Assembly: GCA_022842285.1 (NCBI GenBank)
Contig: JALHPV010000014.1
Span: 1 to 48,682 of the forward strand
Direction of reading: 5' to 3'
From: Kofleriaceae bacterium
Lineage (GTDB): Bacteria > Myxococcota_A > Polyangia > Haliangiales > Haliangiaceae
DNA: 48,682 nt
A model generated the notes under the pieces. It ran no database searches and was not told the origin of the DNA. It saw only the letters and a program-made list of their open reading frames with translations. Every line of letters begins with the position of its first letter. Positions within the stretch are counted from its first letter, which is position 1. The position numbers and the translations under genes were made by a program. This document shows positions 16,690 to 22,609 of the stretch, in pieces.

Positions 16690-17618
16690 AGGCCGCATCC
16701 ATCCTGATCGTCCACCCCGACCGCAAGACGCAGCGGACGATGCAGCGTGTCCTCGGCTCCACCGGCTACCTCGTCGAGGTCGTGGACGATATCGCGCAAG
16801 CCCGCGCCCAGCTCGACGCGATCACGCCGGTGCTGGTCGTCGTCGATGGGTCGCTGCTCTCCGCGGAAGCGGCCGCGCTGGTCGATGCGGCCCGCGCGAA
16901 GGGGGTCGAGGCGTGCATGACGCTGCTCGGCCTGGGCGATGACAAGATCCCCGCGATCCTGACGATGGGCTCGATCACGAACCTCCTCTCGCACGCCATG
17001 CCCGTCCTCGCCGACGAGCTGACGATCACCGTCCAGAAGCTCATCCGTCGCGATCTGTTCGGCGCCGAGAAGTATCTGCTGTGGGGGACGGAGCTGCACG
17101 AGGTCACGCTCGAGCGGGCGTCCGAGCGCCACGGGATCGTCGCGAGCCTCGGCGAGCAGGTGAGAGCCCGCGGCCAGGCGGCGCGTGTGGCCTCCATGGC
17201 GATGCTCATCGCCGACGAGCTCATCTCGAACGCCGTCCACAACGCGCCCGTCGATGCGGCGGGTGTCTACTACCGGGCCGACCTCGCGCGGGATCAGGAG
17301 ATCGAGCTCGACGCGAAGCACCGCGTTCGCATGCGCTGGGGCTGCGATGCGCGCTACCTCGCGATCGAGGTGCGCGACCAGTTCGGCAGCCTCTCGCGCG
17401 ACACGATCCTGACGTCACTCGCCAAGGACTCCGTCCGCGAGACGGGCGGCGGCGCCGGTATGGGCGTGGCGCTCGCGTATCGCTCGTCTGACCACCTGGT
17501 GTTTAACCTGCACCCCGGCACCTGCACCGAGATCATCGCCCTCATCGACGTGCGCAACCCACCGACCGAACGCGCCGGCGCTTCGTCGTACAATATCTTC
17601 GTCGAGCGAACGCAATGA
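16686..17618 (+). CDS. Receiver-like protein fused to HATPase (RsbW/anti-sigma-kinase-like)
   Basis: A 310-residue fusion. The N-terminal 120 residues follow a receiver fold: ILIVHPDRKTQ replaces the usual acidic pair with HPD, Asp54 in LVVVDGS is at the phosphoacceptor site, and the usual beta-5 Lys is absent (ITNLLSHAMP), so it may be a pseudo-receiver. After a helical linker, a GHKL ATPase is visible: N box ADELISNAVHNAP (Glu178, Asn182), EVRDQFGSL (Asp231) and a Gly-rich G2 box TGGGAGMGVALAYRSSD (about 253-269). No His-phosphotransfer helix exists. Family logic: such HATPases act as RsbW-type serine kinases on STAS proteins, and the next gene, ATGA-coupled, encodes one. Partner switching is therefore inferred. 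Confidence 0.85.
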   Translation: MKAASILIVHPDRKTQRTMQRVLGSTGYLVEVVDDIAQARAQLDAITPVLVVVDGSLLSAEAAALVDAARAKGVEACMTLLGLGDDKIPAILTMGSITNLLSHAMPVLADELTITVQKLIRRDLFGAEKYLLWGTELHEVTLERASERHGIVASLGEQVRARGQAARVASMAMLIADELISNAVHNAPVDAAGVYYRADLARDQEIELDAKHRVRMRWGCDARYLAIEVRDQFGSLSRDTILTSLAKDSVRETGGGAGMGVALAYRSSDHLVFNLHPGTCTEIIALIDVRNPPTERAGASSYNIFVERTQ

Positions 17619-18100
17619 CCGAGACCCATGGCCGCATGACGATTGCCCCTGGCCCCACGCCGGGTGTGCTCACCCTGGGCGGCGCCATCGACGAAACGGC
17701 CGACCTGCACCTCCTGCCGAAGCGGGCGAGCTCCGGGCGACTCTCCCTCGATCTCGCCGGTGTGAACTTCATCAACTCGCTCGGCGTGCGGGACTGGATC
17801 CGCATGCAGGCCGCCGCGACGGAGGCCGGGCTCGATGTCGAGCTCGCGCGCGTCTCCGAGCCGCTCGTGCATCAGCTCAACATGATCGTCGCGACGCGTG
17901 GCAGTTCACGCGTGACGTCGTTCTACGCCCCGTATGCCTGCGATGCATGCGGCCGCGAAGAGTCGGTCCTGATCGACGCTGTCGCCTACAACGACCAGCT
18001 CGTCCGGCTCGAGCCGCCCCCGGCGAAGTGCCCCGAATGCTCGGCACAAATGGCGTTCAACGACTTCCCCGAGCGTTACTTTTCTTTCCTGTCGGGGTAA
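17615..18100 (+). CDS. STAS-domain anti-sigma-antagonist-like protein with zinc ribbon
   Basis: A 161-residue protein. Residues 10-105 form a STAS domain: LTLGGAIDET, then LSLDLAGVNFINSLGVRDW, where Ser55 is at the position phosphorylated in SpoIIAA/RsbV proteins. The C-terminal 55 residues hold two Cys pairs, CDAC (109/112) and CPEC (139/142), spaced as a zinc ribbon, which ordinary RsbV proteins lack. Its ATG overlaps the TGA of the HATPase gene (ATGA), so the two are probably made in equal amounts. Likely the phosphorylatable antagonist of a partner-switching pair; the zinc ribbon could provide a target contact or redox sensitivity. Confidence 0.87.
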   Translation: MTETHGRMTIAPGPTPGVLTLGGAIDETADLHLLPKRASSGRLSLDLAGVNFINSLGVRDWIRMQAAATEAGLDVELARVSEPLVHQLNMIVATRGSSRVTSFYAPYACDACGREESVLIDAVAYNDQLVRLEPPPAKCPECSAQMAFNDFPERYFSFLSG

Positions 18101-18109
18101 GACCCGCCC

Positions 18110-18745
18110 GTGCTGAAGGCCATTGCCGAAGCTGCGGAGAGCATCATCAGCAGCATCGGGTACCCCGGGCTGTACTTCCTGATCGTGCTCGAGAGCACGG
18201 CCGTCCCGGTTCCCTCGCTCCTCGTGATGCCGTTCGCCGGCTACCTCGCGTGGAAGGGCGACTTCTCGCTCCCCCTGATCCTCCTCATCAATTCGGCGGG
18301 CGCGCTCAGCGGGTCCTGGCTGTCCTACTGGGTGGGGGCCAAGGCCGGCAAGCCCCTGCTCGTGAAGTACGGCAAGTGGGTCTTCATCCGTCAGAAAGAT
18401 CTGGAGAAGACCGAGGAGTACTTCGCGAAGCACGGCGGCAAGACCGTGTTCATCGGGCGCTTCCTCCCCGTCGTGCGGCACCTCATTTCCCTCCCCGCCG
18501 GGATTGCCCGGATGCCGATCGTGCCGTTCTCGCTGCTTACCCTCGCGGGCGCCTCGCTGTGGGGAGGGGGGCTGATGGTCCTGGGCTACGTACTAGGTCC
18601 GACCTACAAGAGTGTGGTCACCGAGGCAAAACGAATCGACCTCGTCTTCGCCGTCCTGATCGTGGTAGCCATCGTTGCTATCGCGGTCCGGTTCTACGTC
18701 AAACGCCGTCGAGCCAAGGCCGCCTCAGCTACTTCGACTTCGTAG
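18110..18745 (+). CDS. DedA family (SNARE-associated/VTT) membrane protein
   Basis: A 211-residue membrane protein with GTG start, 9 nt after the STAS stop. DedA hallmarks are FLIVLESTAVPVPS (Glu28 region) and FIGRFLPVVRHLISLPAGIARM (about 114-135) with the conserved Arg117 and Arg123. Four to five hydrophobic segments are seen, ending in KRRRAK. Bacterial DedA proteins are needed for envelope integrity, and some members are lipid-carrier flippases (for undecaprenyl phosphate). Here it closes the operon of a transporter and regulators, consistent with envelope-stress linkage (inference). Confidence 0.92.
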   Translation: MLKAIAEAAESIISSIGYPGLYFLIVLESTAVPVPSLLVMPFAGYLAWKGDFSLPLILLINSAGALSGSWLSYWVGAKAGKPLLVKYGKWVFIRQKDLEKTEEYFAKHGGKTVFIGRFLPVVRHLISLPAGIARMPIVPFSLLTLAGASLWGGGLMVLGYVLGPTYKSVVTEAKRIDLVFAVLIVVAIVAIAVRFYVKRRRAKAASATSTS

Positions 18746-18804
18746 TACCGAGATGTCGTACCCGGACAACCCTGCCGTACCCGGAACGGACCCAGCGGCC
18801 GTGC

Positions 18805-18810
18805 TAGCTT
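18805..18810 (+). promoter_or_regulatory. -10-like hexamer TAGCTT in extended TGC context
   Basis: TGCTAGCTT ends 8 nt before the ATG at 18819, with no Shine-Dalgarno. It is the main reason for preferring 18819 over the upstream ATG at 18753. Confidence 0.4.
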
Positions 18811-18818
18811 CAACGAGC

Positions 18819-19853
18819 ATGGCAGCGAGTGGTCGCACGTCCGCTGCCTTCGCCGCGGTGACGTCCCACCTCGGCGTTGGCGCCAAGGTCCTGGATCGCC
18901 AGGAGAGCGAGCTGGTCGAGCAGGCGCTCGCGGCCGTCGCGTCGCGCTCCCTGCATGACGCCGAGATCCTCCGCAACCTGGTCGAGGAGTTGAAGGCCAC
19001 CAGTGCCCTGCTCGACCGGCAGCGCCCGCTCCGCGTTCCGACGTCGCTCGGCGGCGAGCATCGCGACGAGACCACGCTCGTCGATCACCTCTGCACCATC
19101 GACGGCCTCTCCGGCGACCTCGCCCTGCCCCTGAAGGCGACACTCTCGCGCACCTACCTCCTGACGAAGATCAACTTCCTCCGGGGCTTCGTGAAGGCGA
19201 CGTCCGTCATCCTCGACGTGCCCGGCTGCCCGCGCATGAACCACGACCTCCGCGAGGAGCTCGCCCAGTCGGTCTACACGCTGCTCGCCGAGGAGCTCTT
19301 CCTCGCGCTGCTCCGCAAGCCGAACGTGTCTATCCGCACGAAGCGCCGCTGCGCCGACCAGCTCATCACCGTCTGGGACGACGCGGCCCTCGAGATCGAC
19401 GACTTCGCCCCGCTGCTCGAGTCGGCGTGGCACGCCCGCAACCGCATCACCTCGGCGTACGGCACGTTGCTGGGGGCGACGGAGACCTTCCGCCTCGTCA
19501 CCGAGGACTGCAGCACCGAGGTCATCGACTTCTTCGGCCGCGATAACATGAGCGTCGACGAGAGTTCGGCCTTCGAAGAGTTCCTCTTCAACATGACGAG
19601 CGAGGAGCTCGCCACGCTCCGCCGCGAGATGCAGACCCAGCGCCTCTCGGCCGCGAGCCCCGCCTGGGCCGCCGAGGTCCTCGGCCGCCAGCTCGACGAG
19701 CTCGAGCACAGCCACGAGATCGATCCGATGGCGCTCTACCGCAGCTACCAGCGCCGCCAGCTCGCGGCCGACTTCCGCTTGATGTCGAACTCGCCCGGCC
19801 CGCGTCGCACGGCCGAGGCGTACCTGATGGTCTATCTGCTCGACCAGCAGTAG
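18819..19853 (+). CDS. Hypothetical cytoplasmic protein, mostly helical
   Basis: I do not recognise the family. The 344-residue product (375 if it starts at 18753) has no signal peptide or membrane span. It is helix-rich and charged, with KATLSRTYLLTKINFLRGF, EELAQSVYTLLAEELFLALL and a C-terminal DPMALYRSYQRRQLAADFRLM block. Composition is uniform with neighbours, so recent transfer is not suggested. It probably has its own promoter (hexamer at 18805) although it follows the DedA gene on the same strand. Confidence 0.75.
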   Translation: MAASGRTSAAFAAVTSHLGVGAKVLDRQESELVEQALAAVASRSLHDAEILRNLVEELKATSALLDRQRPLRVPTSLGGEHRDETTLVDHLCTIDGLSGDLALPLKATLSRTYLLTKINFLRGFVKATSVILDVPGCPRMNHDLREELAQSVYTLLAEELFLALLRKPNVSIRTKRRCADQLITVWDDAALEIDDFAPLLESAWHARNRITSAYGTLLGATETFRLVTEDCSTEVIDFFGRDNMSVDESSAFEEFLFNMTSEELATLRREMQTQRLSAASPAWAAEVLGRQLDELEHSHEIDPMALYRSYQRRQLAADFRLMSNSPGPRRTAEAYLMVYLLDQQ

Positions 19854-19862
19854 CGGCGATTC

Positions 19863-20128
19863 TCAGCGACGCTTGGCGTCGCGAGCCCGCGAGCCACCAC
19901 GACGCGGTTTGGTGACGTACGTCGCGGTCCGCTCGCGCGCCGCAGATGGCGGGATGTCGACGAGCGGGTTCGTCACGCGCAGCGCGGGGTAGCGAATGAA
20001 GTCGCGATCGTTCGTCCACAGCTCGGTGACGCCGTGCTCCAGCTCCGCGACCTACGGCCGCGCGCGGTCGTGCCACGGATAATCAGTCACGTGGCATAGA
20101 CGAGGATCTGCGTGTCGATGGCGATCAT
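19863..20128 (-). pseudogene. Decayed PIN-domain toxin (VapC-like)
   Basis: The ATG at 20128 starts MIAIDTQILVYAT, the typical N-terminal strand of PIN-domain RNases with the first catalytic Asp, but a TGA at 20089-20087 ends it after 13 codons. Reading on in shifted frames gives DYPWHDRARP, a second stop, then VAELEHGVTELWTNDRDFIRYP, which matches the PIN C-terminus (TNDRDF), running to the TGA at 19863. Roughly 70 central residues of a 130-140 residue PIN protein are missing. So the gene has a nonsense codon, a frameshift and an internal deletion and cannot make a toxin. Confidence 0.8.
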
Positions 20129-20307
20129 GGCTTGCCCTGCTCGCGGTCGTACTCGTCGATCATCGCGTTGATCTCGTCGACGGTCTGCGGGAACCCATCG
20201 GTTCCCATGTACGCGTACCACCGCTCGCGACCCTCACGAAGCTTGCCGCCGGGCGGCCCGGGTTGCGCGGAGACGCTCGCGTCGCGCAGCCGGAACGGCT
20301 TGCTCAT
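20125..20307 (-). CDS. Probable orphan antitoxin of the decayed PIN toxin
   Basis: A 60-residue acidic protein with a GGGG about 1-4 nt before the ATG. Its TGA overlaps the toxin ATG as ATGA, the standard antitoxin-toxin coupling. The sequence (MSKPFRLRDASVSAQPG at the start, VDEINAMIDEYDREQGKP at the end) has a helical, charged C-terminus as expected for a segment wrapping a PIN toxin. No DNA-binding fold is recognisable. With the toxin destroyed it is probably a relic; it might still neutralise related toxins elsewhere. Confidence 0.6.
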   Translation of the reverse strand: MSKPFRLRDASVSAQPGPPGGKLREGRERWYAYMGTDGFPQTVDEINAMIDEYDREQGKP

Positions 20308-20505
20308 CCCCGTACTTTCGCATGCGGGTGCCCATATTGCCGGGACGAAACCCTGCGCCGCGGTCGGACCTTGGCGTCCTCCGAGCCTTGGCGGTGAGCC
20401 TCCGGGGCACGCGCCCGGTGCGCGCAGCGCATATCAATCCTCAGCGTCTCCGGCGACGTGGCGGTGAAGCTCCGGGGCACGCGCCCGCCGTGACGAGACG
20501 TTCTG
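20308..20505. other. Intergenic stretch with a direct repeat, no gene seen
   Basis: No coding sequence is supported between the antitoxin relic and the next gene. A 28-bp segment GGCGGTGA(G/A)(C/G)CTCCGG... at 20390-20417 recurs with two mismatches at 20460-20487, 70 bp apart. Confidence 0.5.
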
Positions 20506-20967
20506 CTAGGCAGTCGCCTGGGGCTGCGCGGGCTGCTCGGCCATGTGCTTCGCGATCATCTTCGCGAGGCCGGGGATGGACTCGACGACGTTCTTCTTCG
20601 CCGAGTCGCGCATCTTCAGATACATCTTCTTCGCCGTCGTGTGCGACGTCTTCTCGGCGCGCGCGTCGGTGACCGACAGCAGATCCTCGGCGACGTCATC
20701 GCTGCGGGCGATCACGTACTCGGGGAACGTCGTCGTCGGCTGCGCGGACCAGCGGTCGTAGTGCGGCTGGAGCTTGCCGAGCCACTCGTTCAGGAGGGAG
20801 TCGACGACCTCGGGAACGAAGCGCTTCTTGATCGCCTTGACGGTCGCGTAGGCGCCCTTCATGAGGAAGCCCTTCTCCTTAACCGTCGCATCGATGAGCT
20901 CGACGGTGTCCGCGATGACCGCCGCGCGAATGGGCTCCTGACCAATCGTCTCGACCAAGCTAGGCAT
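20506..20967 (-). CDS. DUF6918-like small protein
   Basis: A 153-residue cytoplasmic helical protein. MPSLVETIGQEPIRAAVIADTVELIDATV, then a Lys-rich GAYATVKAIKKRFVPEVVDSLL and TDARAEKTSHTTAKKMYLKMR near the end resemble the DUF6918 family known from actinobacteria and myxobacteria, as far as I can recall it; function is unknown. The start at 20967 is supported by a TATAGG hexamer ending 7 nt upstream. It lies 37 bp downstream of the TPR-like gene but probably has its own promoter. Confidence 0.75.
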   Translation of the reverse strand: MPSLVETIGQEPIRAAVIADTVELIDATVKEKGFLMKGAYATVKAIKKRFVPEVVDSLLNEWLGKLQPHYDRWSAQPTTTFPEYVIARSDDVAEDLLSVTDARAEKTSHTTAKKMYLKMRDSAKKNVVESIPGLAKMIAKHMAEQPAQPQATA

Positions 20968-20974
20968 GGCCGGT

Positions 20975-20980
20975 CCTATA
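20975..20980 (-). promoter_or_regulatory. -10-like hexamer TATAGG
   Basis: Read on the minus strand, TATAGG ends 7 nt before the ATG at 20967. No Shine-Dalgarno is present. Confidence 0.45.
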
Positions 20981-21004
20981 CCACGAGCGTTTCGGATGCG
21001 GTCG

Positions 21005-21571
21005 TCAGGGAAAAGTGACCCCGTAGCGCTCGCAGCGGGTGCGCATGGCGTCCCGGTCCCCTTCGGCGAGCTTGGCGAACCACTTGTTCGCCTGGTCCGA
21101 CTCGCCCTCGATGCACCAGGACGAGACCATCACCCGGAGCATGCGGGCATTCTCGGGCTGCGCGGCGAGGACCTTCTCGGCGTGCGACCGGGCCTCGTCC
21201 ATGCGCTGACGGTCGTAGGCCTTGTTGGCCGCCGACATCTGCTCCTCCAGCTCCCGGTTGACCTCGATCTCCGGCTGCATGCGCGCCATGGTGCCCGCGG
21301 CGATGATCTTCTGCTGCTGCGCGGGGGGCGCCAGCTCCGGGGCGGGCTCGGGCGTCTCCGCGACCGGCTCGACCTTGGTGGGCCGCGGCGGCTTGCGGAT
21401 GCGCTCGGGAGGCGCGGTCGGCGGTGTGCTCTCCGCCACAGGCTCGACCGTGCGGGACGCGACCGGGGCGGAGCCCACCTCGCTCGTGCGGCCGACCTCG
21501 AGCACCAGGTAGATCCCCATGGCGAGCACCGCCACGCCGGAGACGGCCAGGAGCATGTGTCGGACAGCCAC
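21005..21571 (-). CDS. Single-span membrane protein with Pro-rich stalk and TPR-like domain
   Basis: About 188 residues. An N-terminal hydrophobic anchor (MLLAVSGVAVLAMGIYLVLEV) is followed by a Pro/Glu/Val-rich stalk and a C-terminal helical region with TPR-like spacing (AANKAYDRQRMDEARSHAEKVLAAQPENARML). It is likely anchored in the inner membrane with the helical part in the periplasm; function unknown. Starts at GTG 21589, GTG 21571 or ATG 21556 are in frame. The minus-strand TATACT at 21596-21591 would put the transcript start near 21584, which favours 21571 or 21556. Divergent from the lipoprotein at 21607. Confidence 0.7.
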   Translation of the reverse strand: MAVRHMLLAVSGVAVLAMGIYLVLEVGRTSEVGSAPVASRTVEPVAESTPPTAPPERIRKPPRPTKVEPVAETPEPAPELAPPAQQQKIIAAGTMARMQPEIEVNRELEEQMSAANKAYDRQRMDEARSHAEKVLAAQPENARMLRVMVSSWCIEGESDQANKWFAKLAEGDRDAMRTRCERYGVTFP

Positions 21572-21590
21572 GCCCCGAGGATTTACCACG

Positions 21591-21598
21591 AGTATAGT
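21591..21598. promoter_or_regulatory. Palindromic -10 element serving both directions
   Basis: AGTATAGT contains TATAGT on the plus strand (21593-21598, ending 8 nt before ATG 21607). Its complement ACTATACT contains TATACT on the minus strand (21596-21591), just upstream of the TPR-like gene. The two start codons are so close that both transcripts would share this one element. Confidence 0.5.
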
Positions 21599-21606
21599 GC
21601 CCCGCC

Positions 21607-22575
21607 ATGCGCGCCTTCCTTGCCTTCGCGCTGCTCGCCACGGGCTGCGGCGACAACTCCAAGGCGTGCGGCGAGGGCACCGCGGACCGCGATAACAACG
21701 GCCTCTGCGAGCCCGACGAAGAGCCGATGGTGACGTGTGGGCCGGGGACGAGCCTGGATGTCGCCACGAATTCCTGTAGGCCTGATCCGGCGATCTGCGC
21801 CGACGGCCAGGAGCTCGTGAACGGTGCGTGTATCGCGCCCGTGGTCGAGGTCGATCTCGTCGAGGGCCCCGAGCCCAACGGCTTCGCTCCGGCCGACGTC
21901 CCGGCGGGCCTTATCCCGATCGAGGCCACCGCGACGACGCTGCGCGGATGTCTCGCGCCCGCCGATGGCATCGCGGACTTCGACGTCTACCGCATCGTCG
22001 TCGGCGGCCCGACGCTCCTCGCGATCACGCTGACGGGCCTCGACGGTCCCGCCCCGGGGTATCTCGCCCGCGACGTGGACGTGGCCGAGCTGCCGGTGGG
22101 CTTCGAGCGCATCGGCGCCACCCTCGCCGACGTCGAGGCGACCCGCGAGCTCTTCCTGCCCGCGGCCGGGACATATGCCCTCGGCATTACCGATGGCCGG
22201 ACGCTCGCCGGGGTCGCCCGCGGGGTCACGATCGAGCCGACCGATGCGGGCTGCTACCTGGCCGCGATCACCGTGCGCGAGCGCCCGGCCCCGACGCCGG
22301 TCGCGGTCCCGAGCACGACGCTGGGCGAGCTCGTCGGCGCCGTCGACGAATTCGTCGTCGAGCCCGCTGCGACCGTCGACCTCGAGCTCGTGATGACGGG
22401 CCCGGACAGCGAGGCCGCCCTGGTCGTGTACGTCGACGACGAGCTCGTGGATGCGGCGAACAACCGGGTGCAGCTCACGGGACTGGCCGCCGATGCCTCC
22501 GTCGGCGTGATCGTGGACACACGATACGACCTCGGTCTGGGACCTCTCGCGTACCGGCTCGCCGTCAACCCTTGA
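21607..22575 (+). CDS. Cys-rich lipoprotein, paralogue of the next gene
   Basis: A 322-residue lipoprotein: MRAFLAFALLATGC ends in lipobox ATGC with Cys14. Residues 15-80 are Cys-rich modules (CGEGTADRD, CGPGTSLDVATNSC, CADGQELVNGAC) with C-x-x-G-T/Q-x-L-x(5-6)-C spacing, followed by PEPNGF and beta-rich domains like pre-peptidase C-terminal (PPC) domains (FDVYRIVVGGPTLLAITLTG; FLPAAGTYALGITDGRTL). The same order of Cys modules, EPN, DFDSYRV and LPAAGEYFLTVADTRSL occurs in the gene at 22610, so the two arose by duplication. Probably a surface or periplasmic binding or adhesion protein; no catalytic motif. Confidence 0.78.
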   Translation: MRAFLAFALLATGCGDNSKACGEGTADRDNNGLCEPDEEPMVTCGPGTSLDVATNSCRPDPAICADGQELVNGACIAPVVEVDLVEGPEPNGFAPADVPAGLIPIEATATTLRGCLAPADGIADFDVYRIVVGGPTLLAITLTGLDGPAPGYLARDVDVAELPVGFERIGATLADVEATRELFLPAAGTYALGITDGRTLAGVARGVTIEPTDAGCYLAAITVRERPAPTPVAVPSTTLGELVGAVDEFVVEPAATVDLELVMTGPDSEAALVVYVDDELVDAANNRVQLTGLAADASVGVIVDTRYDLGLGPLAYRLAVNP

Positions 22576-22600
22576 CCCAGGCTTTTCCGACGACGATAGT
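22572..22600 (+). promoter_or_regulatory. Sigma-70-type promoter, TTGACC-17-GATAGT
   Basis: TTGACC (22572-22577, overlapping the stop of the upstream gene) and GATAGT (22595-22600) are separated by 17 bp, and the ATG follows 9 nt after the -10. It is the best -35/-10 pair seen in the window. Confidence 0.6.
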
Positions 22601-22609
22601 GCGCGGCAC

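Noticed and set aside
14176-16698. Extension of the REC-GAF frame to a 1131-residue protein
   Set aside because: The upstream part is antisense to the MshEN and transporter genes and has shadow composition. The receiver begins within a few residues of the ATG at 14175.
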